A program made the position numbers and the translations under genes. Shown one piece after another: positions 27,200 to 35,269 of a stretch of 64,000 bases of DNA (within the stretch, counting starts at the first letter, position 1; each line of letters opens with the position of its first letter). This DNA comes from an uncultured Acidobacteriota bacterium (GTDB taxonomy: Bacteria; Acidobacteriota; Vicinamibacteria; Fen-336). A model generated the notes under the pieces. It worked only from the letters and a program-made list of their open reading frames with translations, did not search any database and was not told the DNA's origin. The stretch lies in assembly GCA_902826455.1 (NCBI GenBank), contig CADEEV010000004.1, positions 115,431-179,430 on the forward strand, read 5' to 3'.

Positions 27200-27655
27200 A
27201 TGGCGTTCTGGCGACGCGCGGCCGTGAGTCTCATGCTCGGCCTCGTCCTGGCCGGCGCCAGGGCGGTCGCGGCAGGTCCCTCCGAGCCGGCCCTCCTCGC
27301 CCGCCTGTCCCAGATCGAAGGCGCCTTCCGGCGCGGCGACGCCCGCGGCCTGCGCGCCGCCCTCCCGAGTTCGGCGCGGACGCGGCTCGAGCTTCGAGAC
27401 ATCCCGTCGGCCCAGGGCTCGCTCGCGGCGGGACAGCTCGAGGTGCTGTTCCGGCAGATCTTCGAGTCGCGCAAGACGTCGGGCTTCCAGTTCGCCCGCG
27501 ATGCCGTGAGGCTGTCGCCGCCCTCCACGGCCTTTGCGCGCGCCCGCTGGACGCGCAAGGCCTCGGACGGCGGCGAGAGCGTCGACACCCTCACGTTCAC
27601 CCTGCGAGCCGAGGGGGACGACTGGCGCATCGAAGAAATTCGCTCTACGCGCTGA
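27200..27655 (+). CDS. Secreted protein, DUF4783/lumazine-like fold candidate
   Basis: 151 residues with a clear signal peptide (AVSLMLGLVLAGARAVAAG). The mature part has the pattern of small cystatin-like/DUF4783 proteins: a helix LLARLSQIEGAFRRGDARGL, then beta strands ending DTLTFTLRAEGDDWRIEEIRST. Function unknown. It ends 17 nt before the giant kinase, so the two are probably co-transcribed and it may be an accessory sensor. Confidence 0.65.
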   Translation: MAFWRRAAVSLMLGLVLAGARAVAAGPSEPALLARLSQIEGAFRRGDARGLRAALPSSARTRLELRDIPSAQGSLAAGQLEVLFRQIFESRKTSGFQFARDAVRLSPPSTAFARARWTRKASDGGESVDTLTFTLRAEGDDWRIEEIRSTR

Positions 27656-27672
27656 TCGCCGTCGCCTTCGTC

Positions 27673-30600
27673 GTGGAAGGCGTGATCGCCGCCGCCCACC
27701 TGGCGAGCCTCGGACGGCAGTCCTCCGCCGCCGTCGAGGCCACGCTCTCGGCCCGCCTGCAGCGCGTCGAGGCGCTGCAACAGTCCCTCGTGGCCACCGC
27801 GCGGCTCGCCGCGGATCGCGTGGCGAGCTGGCCCGAGACCCGCGACGCCCTCGGTGGAGACGCCGCCGCGCTGGCGGCCCTCTTCACCCGTCTCGATCGC
27901 GATCGGGGCGGCGTCTCGGCCGCGCCCAGCCTGGCCGTCCACGCCGCCGACGGAGGCACCCTGGCCTGGGCGGGCCGCATCGAGGACCGCCACCTCTCCG
28001 GGGACGGGCCCGACGCCGCCACACCCGGCCTGAGCGTCACCGGAAACGGCGTGTCGACCCGGTTGCGCGCGACGGCCCCCATCCTCGATGCGTCGGGCGC
28101 GTTGCGGGGCCTCGCGAGCGCCGAGATCGCGCTCGCCGAGCGACGCAACATCCACGGCGGCTCTCTCGGAGACTTCGATCGCCTGGCCGATGTCGCGCCC
28201 GGCATCGAGGTCCGCTACGTGGACCCTCTCGACCGGCCTCGGCCACTGCCCCCGGCTCCGGCGGGCGACGTGAGCCGCGAGACCATCCTCCGCGCCCCCG
28301 GCGGAGCGCCCCTCGCCGTGGTCCGCGCCACCAACCGCGGCTCCGCGGCGGAGTACGATGCGGCGGTCGACCTGCACCGCCGCATCGCCAGCGGCCTGCT
28401 CGTCCTCGCCTTCACGGCCTGGGTCACGGCGTCTCCCGTGCCGCCGATCCAGTTGGCCCTGGGCGCCGTGCTCCTGCGCGGCGCGCTGCTCCTTCTCGGC
28501 CCACCCGTGCCGGCGCCGGGCTCGACGGTCCTGCAGGCGGCGGCCTACGCCTCCACCAGCCTCTTCGGCCTGCTGCGCAGCCCGCTCGACCTCGCCCTCA
28601 CGGCCGCCGCGCTCCTCGTGCTGTCGACCCTCGCGCTGCGTGCCGCGGTCGGGAGGCCGCCCGGGGGCAGCCCCTGGCTGGCGCTCGCCGCCGACGCCGC
28701 GAACGCGCTACTCCTGGCCGGCATGTTCCACCTGCTGGCCGAGGCGTGCACGAACTCCCCCCTGCCGGTCGAGGTCCTCTCACCCGACCCGCGCGGATGG
28801 GCCCTGGCGACCCTGCAGGCCGGTCTCCTCGCGGCCCTCTCGGGAACGGCTCTGCTCATGACGAGCCTGCTGGTCGCCACGACGGCGGTGGAGGCGGGCA
28901 CCGCGACGATGGCCGGCCGTCTCGCACGCTCGGCCCTCATCGTCGCCATGCTGGCGGCGGCCCGACCGGCCTTGCGGGCGGACGTGGCGTGGCTCCCGGC
29001 TCTCGGCCTGCTCCTCCTGGTGGCGGCCGGCGCGGCACGGCTTCGCGGCATGGCGGTGGTCAACGGCCTGTCGGTCGCCAAGGTCACGGCGGCCGTCGTG
29101 GGCGTGGCAGGCCTGTCCACGGTCCTCGCGATGACCCTGTCGCAAGCCGCCGCCCGCGACCTGCGCTGGGAGATTGAGCGGACCCAGGCCCCGCAGCTGC
29201 TGCGCCAGCCGGAGTGGCGGCGCTACGTCCTCGACGCGGCGCGCAACCGGATCGACGAGCTGTCGGTCCTCGAGGAAACCGGCACGCAGCCGCATCCACC
29301 CCTCCTCGAGGAGCTCGCCTTCTCCATCTGGTCCGAGACCGACCTGGCGGGCGCTGGCCTGCCGTCCGCGGTCGAGATCCAGGACGCCACCGGCTTCGTG
29401 GTGAGCCGCTTCGCGATCGGGCTGCCGACGCCACCCAACGCGGCCAGCCTGCCCGATTCCGACGCCTGGCAGGTGGCGCGCGAGCGCCTGCCCCTTGCGA
29501 GCGCCGAGCGCTTCGCGCTCCACGCCCGCCGCCGGCTGACCTACCACGGCCAGGTCCATGGAGCCGTCCACGTCTACGTCGCCGACGACCTGCAGGCGCT
29601 GCCGGCCGCGGCCGGAAGGGATCCCTACTCCGCGCTCTTCATGAGCGCGACGCCCGCGCCGCGCGACCGGCCCAGCACCCTCGTCGCGTGGAGCCCGGAC
29701 CGCACGCTGCTCTTCACCACGGCCGACCGCCCGCCCGCCCTCGATGCCGCCCTGGCCGCCCGCGTCCTCGCGCGGCCCCAGGGTCTCTGGGCCGAGCTGC
29801 CGATCGACGGCGCCGCCCACGACGCCTACCTCTTCAGCGACGGCCGCACGCTGTTCGCCCTGGCCTACGAGCGGCGCGGCCCGAGCCGCATCGTCGCCGA
29901 TCTGCTGGAAGCGCTCTCTGCCGGCCTGCTGCTCTTCACGCTGCTCGCCGCGGCCGTGCTGCTCCTGCGCTCCGCCCTCAGGCGACCCTCGTACTCGTGG
30001 GGCGAGCTGGCCCAGGCGATCCGCAGCCGGTTCTCCCTGCGCCTGTTCGTCGCCTTCGTCGCGGCGGCATTCCTTCCTGTCATCGTCCTCAACACGGTGG
30101 TTCGCGCGTTCGTGGCCGAACGCCTGCGACGCGAGGCGGAAGATCAGGCCCTCGACCTCGCCGCCGTCGCGAAGAAGGCCGTCGAGGACTTCGCGTTCTT
30201 CCAGCGCGGCGAGTCGCCCGGCCACGAGCCGGTCACCGACGCGGCCCTGGTATGGGTGTCCAGCCTGATCCGCAACGACCTCGACGTCTTCGAGGGCGGC
30301 CGGCTCATCGCCTCGAGCAAGCGCGAGCTGTACGCCTCCGGCCTGCTGCCGGACCGGGTTTCGGGCACCGTCTTCCGGGCCGTCGCCCTCGAAGGTCAGC
30401 CTTCGGCACTGCGCGCCGAGCGGATCGGCAGCCTGTCGTACCAGGTGGTGTCCGTTCCGGTCCAGCTCGAGAGCCTCGAGCCCGCGATCCTCTCGATTCC
30501 CCTGGCGCTGCGCGAGCGCGAGGTGCAGGAGGTGCTCGACGACCTGGACCGTTCCATCCGCCTGGCCTCGATGCTGTTCCTGTCGGCGGCAGCGCTGCTC

Positions 30601-31458
30601 GCCTTCGGGGTCGCACGACGCATCTCCGAGCCCCTCCACGACCTCACCGAGGCGACGCGCCGCGTCGCCGCCGGCGATCTCGAGGCACGCGTCACGACGG
30701 CGAGCCAGGACGAGTTCCGCGCCCTCGTGGACTCCTTCAACCAGATGGCCGGCGACCTCGCCCAGCAGCGCGGAGAGCTCGAGCGCAGCAACCGCCTCGC
30801 GGCATGGGCCGAGATGGCCCGCCAGGTGGCCCACGAGGTCAAGAACCCCCTGACCCCGATCCAGCTCGCGACCGAGCACCTGCGCCGGGTCTACGCCGAC
30901 CGGCGCGAGGACTTCGGCGCCACCCTCGACAGCTGCACCGACACCATCCTGAAGCAGGTCCGCACGCTGCGCGGGATCGTCACGGAGTTCTCCTCGTTCG
31001 CCCGGCCCGCGCAGCTCGAGGCGAGCCCGATCGACTTCGCGGGGCTGGTGGCCGGGGCCGCACGGCCCTACGAGGGCATCCTTCCGCCCCAGGTCCGCCT
31101 GACCCTCGACGCGCCGGCGATCCCGGGGGTGCGTGGCGACCGACGCCTGCTCGAACGCGCGGTCGTCAACCTGATCGAGAACGCGCTGCAGGCCGTCGGC
31201 GAACGCGGCAGCGTGGAGATCCGGGTGCGCGCGGAGGGCGGGATGGCCCGGGTCGAGGTCGTGGACTCGGGGCCGGGGCTCGACGCCGAGGCACGGCGCC
31301 GGTTGTTCCAGCCGTTCTTCTCGACGAAGACCGGCGGCAGCGGCCTGGGCCTCGCGCTGGTGCGGAAGATCGCACAAGACCACGGCGGCGGCGCGTCGCT
31401 CGAGAGCGAGCCCGGTCAGACCCGGGCGACGCTCTGGCTGCCTCTCGCCTCCGCCTGA
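27673..31458 (+). CDS. Very large NtrY-like sensor histidine kinase
   Basis: 1261 residues from GTG 27673. An N-terminal TM and periplasmic part, a block of eight or so membrane helices (430-720 region of the gene order), a second periplasmic region, two further TMs, a HAMP (RRISEPLHDLTEATRRVAAGDLEARV, given in part), the DHp phosphoacceptor His1054 in QVAHEVKNPLTPIQLA, and a HATPase_c domain ending GLGLALVRKI. The VAHEVKNPLTPIQL motif is NtrY-type. The frame is open upstream of 27673 and encodes a hydrophobic stretch, so the start may lie at CTG 27652. No response regulator is adjacent; the sigma-54 activator at 57051 is a candidate partner. Confidence 0.88.
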   Translation: MEGVIAAAHLASLGRQSSAAVEATLSARLQRVEALQQSLVATARLAADRVASWPETRDALGGDAAALAALFTRLDRDRGGVSAAPSLAVHAADGGTLAWAGRIEDRHLSGDGPDAATPGLSVTGNGVSTRLRATAPILDASGALRGLASAEIALAERRNIHGGSLGDFDRLADVAPGIEVRYVDPLDRPRPLPPAPAGDVSRETILRAPGGAPLAVVRATNRGSAAEYDAAVDLHRRIASGLLVLAFTAWVTASPVPPIQLALGAVLLRGALLLLGPPVPAPGSTVLQAAAYASTSLFGLLRSPLDLALTAAALLVLSTLALRAAVGRPPGGSPWLALAADAANALLLAGMFHLLAEACTNSPLPVEVLSPDPRGWALATLQAGLLAALSGTALLMTSLLVATTAVEAGTATMAGRLARSALIVAMLAAARPALRADVAWLPALGLLLLVAAGAARLRGMAVVNGLSVAKVTAAVVGVAGLSTVLAMTLSQAAARDLRWEIERTQAPQLLRQPEWRRYVLDAARNRIDELSVLEETGTQPHPPLLEELAFSIWSETDLAGAGLPSAVEIQDATGFVVSRFAIGLPTPPNAASLPDSDAWQVARERLPLASAERFALHARRRLTYHGQVHGAVHVYVADDLQALPAAAGRDPYSALFMSATPAPRDRPSTLVAWSPDRTLLFTTADRPPALDAALAARVLARPQGLWAELPIDGAAHDAYLFSDGRTLFALAYERRGPSRIVADLLEALSAGLLLFTLLAAAVLLLRSALRRPSYSWGELAQAIRSRFSLRLFVAFVAAAFLPVIVLNTVVRAFVAERLRREAEDQALDLAAVAKKAVEDFAFFQRGESPGHEPVTDAALVWVSSLIRNDLDVFEGGRLIASSKRELYASGLLPDRVSGTVFRAVALEGQPSALRAERIGSLSYQVVSVPVQLESLEPAILSIPLALREREVQEVLDDLDRSIRLASMLFLSAAALLAFGVARRISEPLHDLTEATRRVAAGDLEARVTTASQDEFRALVDSFNQMAGDLAQQRGELERSNRLAAWAEMARQVAHEVKNPLTPIQLATEHLRRVYADRREDFGATLDSCTDTILKQVRTLRGIVTEFSSFARPAQLEASPIDFAGLVAGAARPYEGILPPQVRLTLDAPAIPGVRGDRRLLERAVVNLIENALQAVGERGSVEIRVRAEGGMARVEVVDSGPGLDAEARRRLFQPFFSTKTGGSGLGLALVRKIAQDHGGGASLESEPGQTRATLWLPLASA

Positions 31459-31464
31459 CGACGC

Positions 31465-31734
31465 CTAGGAAGGGTTGCGGAGGTACGTCTTGAGCGGGCG
31501 GGCGGGATGCCGCGCGATCGGTCCGGCCGTCCGCCCCCAACGCTGATCCTTGAACTCCTTCGGGCTGCGTACGACCTGCTTGCCCGCCGATTCGCTGCGG
31601 TGGAAGCCGCCCTGGATGAGGTGGATCGGCTGGGGAGGCGTCCAGCCCCTGTGAGCCCAGTTGAACCAGCCGGCATGGGCCGGGGCGGCGAACAGGACGA
31701 GCGCGAGCGCGCCCCACAGAGTCCGGATCCGCAT
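31465..31734 (-). CDS. Small secreted protein of unknown function
   Basis: 89 residues. The start ATG at 31734 is set by a strong GGAGGT five bases upstream; an in-frame TTG 21 bases earlier is inferior. Signal peptide TLWGALALVLFAAPAHAG, then a Trp-, Arg- and Pro-rich mature part (GWFNWAHRGWTPPQPIHL). No family recognised. Confidence 0.65.
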   Translation of the reverse strand: MRIRTLWGALALVLFAAPAHAGWFNWAHRGWTPPQPIHLIQGGFHRSESAGKQVVRSPKEFKDQRWGRTAGPIARHPARPLKTYLRNPS

Positions 31735-31790
31735 TTTGGACCTCCCTATCGACAACTTAGCGGCTACCGACGAGAAATGACTTGAGCATC

Positions 31791-32252
31791 TTACGCCTCC
31801 GGCCCGGGGCTTGGCAATGGGTCCGGCAGGGGGACGCCGGCGCGCCGGAACCCGTCGAGCACGACCTCGAGCGCCTTCGGGGGCAGCTCGAGGCCCGACA
31901 GCTCGTCGGGACGGGCGAGGATGGCCTCGAGCGCGTCGTCGCCGGCCTCGAGGCGCCCCCCGATCCGCTCGCAGAGGAAGTCCACGATGACGTAGTGATA
32001 GCTCACGCGCCCGGCCTCCCGCGAGATCCGATCGAACGCCGTGACAAGGGCCAGCGGACGCACGTCGAGGCCGGTCTCTTCCTTCAGCTCACGCACCACG
32101 GCCTGCTCGAGCGTCTCCCCCAGCTCGACGGTTCCGCCCGGGACCACCCACCGCCCACGCAGCGGCTCCTTGGCGCGCCGGATCAGCACGACGCGGCCCG
32201 CATCGATGACCACGGCGCCGACGCCGACGGAGGGCCCCGGCCCGCCCCTCAC
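31791..32252 (-). CDS. Nudix hydrolase
   Basis: 153 residues from a GTG that overlaps the pssA stop (GTGA). The full Nudix box is present: GGTVELGETLEQAVVRELKEETGLDV, in short GGTVELGE, then REL and EETGL. These enzymes hydrolyse nucleoside diphosphates linked to another group. The 5' part GAVVIDAGRVVLIRRAKEPLRG is typical of ADP-ribose or (d)NTP hydrolases. The substrate cannot be inferred; coupling to phosphatidylserine genes may only be transcriptional. Confidence 0.88.
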   Translation of the reverse strand: MRGGPGPSVGVGAVVIDAGRVVLIRRAKEPLRGRWVVPGGTVELGETLEQAVVRELKEETGLDVRPLALVTAFDRISREAGRVSYHYVIVDFLCERIGGRLEAGDDALEAILARPDELSGLELPPKALEVVLDGFRRAGVPLPDPLPSPGPEA

Positions 32253-33028
32253 AGGCTGTGCGGGCTGGGATCGCCGGCGACTGCCACGGGCGGAGGGCCG
32301 CCGCGGCGGCGGGCTAGAGCCCAGAGGTAGGCCGAGGGGCCGGACAGGACGTAGAGAGTGAAAGCGACAAGCAGTACCGCCTCGGTGTGCAGGAACAGCA
32401 CCGCCAGCGCTACCGCGATGCCCAGCAGGCTGACGTAGCTGCGGCGGCTGCGCAGGTCGACGCCCTTGAACGAGCGGTAGCGGAACGTGCTGACCATCAG
32501 GGACGCGAGGGCGATCATCGCGCAGAGCGCCAAGACTGCCACGGGCCTCTCGTCGATCGGCGTGGGCACAGCCATCACGACCACGGCGACCTGGGCCGCC
32601 GCCGCCGGGATCGGCAATCCCACGAAGAAACGGCCATCGCTCTGGCTGCGCTGCACGTTGAAGCGCGCGAGCCTGAAGGCGCCGCACATCACGAACAGGA
32701 AGGCCGCGAGCCAGCCCGGCCGCGTCAGTGTCGAGAAAGCCCAGGTGAACGCCAGCATGGCAGGAGCCACGCCGAACGAGACGACGTCGGCGATGCTGTC
32801 GAGCTCGGCGCCGAACTCGCTCGTGGTGTTCGTCATGCGCGCGATGCGGCCGTCGAGCAGGTCGAGCACGCCGGCGAAGATGATGAGCGGCGCCGCTTCC
32901 TCGAAGTGCCCCTGGTGCGCCTTCACGATCGCCCAGAAGCCGAGGAAGATGTTGCCGGTGGTGATGGCCGTGGGCAGTATGGCGGCGCCGCGGCGGATTC
33001 CCTTGGGGCGCAGGGTAGGCGCGTTCAC
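32249..33028 (-). CDS. pssA: CDP-diacylglycerol--serine O-phosphatidyltransferase
   Basis: 259 residues with about seven membrane helices. The CDP-alcohol phosphotransferase motif D-G-x2-A-R-x8-G-x3-D-x3-D is present as LDGRIARMTN...EFGAELDSIAD. It makes phosphatidylserine from CDP-diacylglycerol and serine. The GTG start lies in the psd stop (GTGA), so the two consecutive enzymes of phosphatidylethanolamine synthesis are coupled. Confidence 0.94.
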   Translation of the reverse strand: MNAPTLRPKGIRRGAAILPTAITTGNIFLGFWAIVKAHQGHFEEAAPLIIFAGVLDLLDGRIARMTNTTSEFGAELDSIADVVSFGVAPAMLAFTWAFSTLTRPGWLAAFLFVMCGAFRLARFNVQRSQSDGRFFVGLPIPAAAAQVAVVVMAVPTPIDERPVAVLALCAMIALASLMVSTFRYRSFKGVDLRSRRSYVSLLGIAVALAVLFLHTEAVLLVAFTLYVLSGPSAYLWALARRRGGPPPVAVAGDPSPHSL

Positions 33029-33651
33029 CGCCGCCGCCCGATCACGGAGCTGCCGCCCGACACGCGATCGCCCACCTTCACGGCGATCTCGACGCCGGGC
33101 GCCAGGAAGATGTCGGTGCGGCTGCCGAACTTGATGAGGCCGACGCGCTCGCCCCGCGCGACCATGTCCTGGGGGCGCTTGCGGAATACGATGCGCCGCG
33201 CGATCAGGCCCGCGATCTGCTTGAACATCAGCCGCTCCTCCCCGTCCACCAGCGTGATGGCGTTCTGCTCGTTGCGCAACGACGCCTTGTCGTCGAAGGC
33301 CGGAAGGAAGTCCCCCTTCGTGTACTCCACCTTCTCGATCCGCCCGGCGATCGGCGCGCGGTTGATGTGGACGTCGAAGACCGAGAGGAAGATCGAGACC
33401 TGGGTCGTGCCGGGCCCGAGGGGATGTCCCTCGGGAGCGGGGCCGACCTTGACGATCTTGCCGTCGGCCGGCGAGACCACGAGACCGGGCCCGTCCGGGA
33501 TCGCGCGCTCGGGATCGCGGAAGAAGAACGCGGTGAACACGCCCAGGGCCAGCACCACCGCGCCGGCGGGAGTCAGGCGGAAGGCCAGCAGCAGACCGCC
33601 GAGGCCGACGAGTCCGAGGATGTACGGCCAGCCTTCACGCGCGATGGACAT
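33025..33651 (-). CDS. psd: Phosphatidylserine decarboxylase, short (archaeal-type) form
   Basis: 208 residues. TM near the N-terminus, FFRDPERAIPDGPGLVVSPADGKI, FLSVFDVHINRAP, and the self-cleavage site KFGSRTD with Ser177, which becomes the pyruvoyl group. The GS motif sits in the LGST position. This short form is common in bacteria without the long Psd. It converts PS to phosphatidylethanolamine. ATG at 33651; further upstream starts would extend into a terminator hairpin. Confidence 0.94.
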   Translation of the reverse strand: MSIAREGWPYILGLVGLGGLLLAFRLTPAGAVVLALGVFTAFFFRDPERAIPDGPGLVVSPADGKIVKVGPAPEGHPLGPGTTQVSIFLSVFDVHINRAPIAGRIEKVEYTKGDFLPAFDDKASLRNEQNAITLVDGEERLMFKQIAGLIARRIVFRKRPQDMVARGERVGLIKFGSRTDIFLAPGVEIAVKVGDRVSGGSSVIGRRR

Positions 33652-33681
33652 CGTGGTCTTCGACCTCTTCCGCTCCAAATG

Positions 33682-33710
33682 GCGGAGGACCCGGAAATCG
33701 GGTCCTCCGC
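33682..33710 (-). terminator. Hairpin terminator-like structure after the DUF465 gene
   Basis: A perfect 12-bp stem (GCGGAGGACCCG with CGGGTCCTCCGC) around a 5-base loop (ATTTC on the minus strand). In the minus direction it is 35 bases after the DUF465 stop and 31 before the psd ATG. It has only a short T-run (ATTT), so rho-independent function is possible but not certain. Confidence 0.6.
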
Positions 33711-33744
33711 ACGACGCCACGAATTTGCTTCCGGGAACCGCCGG

Positions 33745-33978
33745 TCAGGCGTGGGGCGCGGCGCTCGCCTGGCGCGCGATGGCCTCCATGCGATCCTTGA
33801 CCTGGAGCTTCTTCTTCTTGAGCGTCGTCTCCTCGAGCTGCTCGTCGTCGTTCAGCGCCGCCTTGCCGGTGAGCGCCGACAGGCGGGCTTCGAAGTCGTG
33901 GTGCTGCCGGTCCAGAACGCGGTACTCCTCGTTCTGCGCCAGAAGGCTCTCCCTCAGGAAATCCTGTCTCTGGGGCAT
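33745..33978 (-). CDS. DUF465 (YdcH-like) small protein
   Basis: 77 residues. Start ATG 33978 is set by GGGAGGT six bases upstream. MPQRQDFLRESLLAQNEEYRVLDRQHHDFEARL (given in part) and LNDDEQLEETTLKKKKLQVKDRMEAI are the DUF465/YdcH pattern: two short helices in a coiled-coil hairpin. Function unknown. Probably co-transcribed with rimI upstream. Confidence 0.88.
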   Translation of the reverse strand: MPQRQDFLRESLLAQNEEYRVLDRQHHDFEARLSALTGKAALNDDEQLEETTLKKKKLQVKDRMEAIARQASAAPHA

Positions 33979-34073
33979 CGTCACCTCCCGTTCGGATGTT
34001 GGGGTCATCGGCCGAAACGTGGGAACCGGGTACGCCTCACTGGGCCGGAAGTTAGCACGCACCCCCGTCGAAT

Positions 34074-34562
34074 TCAAGGATTTCGCAGCGGCCTTCGCCG
34101 ACGCAGGACGAGGGCATCCTCCCGCGGCCGTTCATAGTAGCCCCGGCGCACGGAAGCGGCCTCGAAGCCGGCCTCCCGGTACAGCGCGAGGGCCGCCCAG
34201 TTGCTCTGCCGCACCTCGAGGAAGGCCTCTTCGACGCCCGCCGCCTCGCCCCACGCGAGGGTCTCGCGCAGCAGCCAGCGGCCGAGGCCCTGCCGCCGCG
34301 AGGGAAGGTCCACGGCGAGGTTGTGGAGATGCATCTCGCCCGCCACCACCTGGACGACCGCGAAGGCCACGAGGCCGCGGCCCGCGTCCGACTCGTCGTG
34401 GGGGCGCCTCAGCGCGAAGACGCGCATCGTGCGCCTGTCGGCGAGGGCGTCGGCGAAGTGGCGGAGCGTCCAGGGATGGGTATGGCAACGCCGCTCCAGG
34501 GCCACGAGCGCCTCCACGTCGCTCTCGCGCGCCTCCTCGAGCACGAGGCCCGCAGGGATCAT
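34074..34562 (-). CDS. rimI: Ribosomal-protein-alanine N-acetyltransferase
   Basis: 162 residues of GNAT fold, with acetyl-CoA motif LPSRRQGLGRWLLRETLAW and the RimI-type LEVRQSNWAALALYREAGFE. It acetylates the N-terminus of ribosomal protein S18 in E. coli; in other bacteria substrates vary. Coupled by ATGA to tsaB, the usual gene order for this pair. Confidence 0.9.
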   Translation of the reverse strand: MIPAGLVLEEARESDVEALVALERRCHTHPWTLRHFADALADRRTMRVFALRRPHDESDAGRGLVAFAVVQVVAGEMHLHNLAVDLPSRRQGLGRWLLRETLAWGEAAGVEEAFLEVRQSNWAALALYREAGFEAASVRRGYYERPREDALVLRRRRPLRNP

Positions 34563-35221
34563 CGCGACGCGCTGCGGACCGCGGCCTCTCGCAGGTAGTA
34601 GGGGCGGACGTCCGCCGCGGCGGGCCTCTCGCCGGCGGCCAGGCGGCGCGCGGCGAGACGCGCCAGGGTCGGCGCGAGGGGTCTCGAGCGCTCGTGCAGG
34701 ATCGCTCCGGGACAGCGCGCCTCGATCGCCTCGCGGTAGCGGCCCACGGCGTCGCCCAGGAAAGCGGCGTCCGGTGGAACGCGCTCGAGGAGGCTCCCGA
34801 CAGCCTCGACCGACGGCTCGTGGGTGGGCCGCCCGTTCCCGTCGTAGACGGCCGCATAGACCTCGTCGCGGTAGGCCTCGAGCACGACCACGAGGGTCGG
34901 GGCCAGCCCGAGGCCATCCGCCACGCGCACGTCGAAGGCGGACAGGCCCACGCAGGGCCGGCCGGAAGCGAGGGCGAGGCCCTGCACGGTGCTGATGCCG
35001 ATGCGCAGTCCGGTGAAGGAGCCCGGGCCGGTGGTCACCGCGTAGCCCTCGATGCCGGCCGCCGCGAGGCCGGCGCCCGCGAGGAGCTCGACCACCGCCG
35101 GCAGCAGCACCGTCGAGTAGTTCTGGTCGCCCGAGAGGCTCACGGCGCCGATCACCGTCTCGTGGCGCGAGAGCGCGATGCTGCCCTCGTTCGTCGTCGT
35201 GTCCACAGCCAGGATGTACAG
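34559..35221 (-). CDS. tsaB: tRNA threonylcarbamoyladenosine biosynthesis protein TsaB
   Basis: 220 residues. The start is placed at CTG 35221, seven bases after GGGGAGGT, because no ATG, GTG or TTG precedes the first strand (YILAVDTTTNEGSIAL). TTGPGSFTGLRIGISTVQGLA is the diagnostic TsaB motif. With TsaD/TsaE it transfers threonylcarbamoyl to A37 of tRNA; TsaC/Sua5 is encoded at 47221 in the same window. Divergent from pfkA with overlapping promoters. Confidence 0.88.
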   Translation of the reverse strand: MYILAVDTTTNEGSIALSRHETVIGAVSLSGDQNYSTVLLPAVVELLAGAGLAAAGIEGYAVTTGPGSFTGLRIGISTVQGLALASGRPCVGLSAFDVRVADGLGLAPTLVVVLEAYRDEVYAAVYDGNGRPTHEPSVEAVGSLLERVPPDAAFLGDAVGRYREAIEARCPGAILHERSRPLAPTLARLAARRLAAGERPAAADVRPYYLREAAVRSASR

Positions 35222-35252
35222 CGCGACCTCCCCGAGCCCGATGCGGGAGTAG

Positions 35253-35260
35253 CTTATACT
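35253..35260. promoter_or_regulatory. Divergent promoter core between tsaB and pfkA
   Basis: The bases CTTATACT give TATACT (35255-35260) for pfkA and, on the other strand, TATAAG (35258-35253) for tsaB. For pfkA the GTG at 35270 would be 3 nt after the expected transcript start. For tsaB a TTCACC -35 lies 16 nt upstream and the leader is ~25 nt with GGGGAGGT. The two promoters cannot both be occupied at once. Confidence 0.5.
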
Positions 35261-35269
35261 TAGCGACCC

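Noticed and set aside
27601..27672. Definite upstream start of the giant kinase
   Set aside because: The frame is open and hydrophobic but has only CTG/ATC codons there and no ribosome binding site; kept GTG 27673 with a note.
31735..31755. TTG start of the small secreted protein
   Set aside because: GGAGGT sits correctly for the ATG at 31734, and the longer form would include that Shine-Dalgarno as codons.
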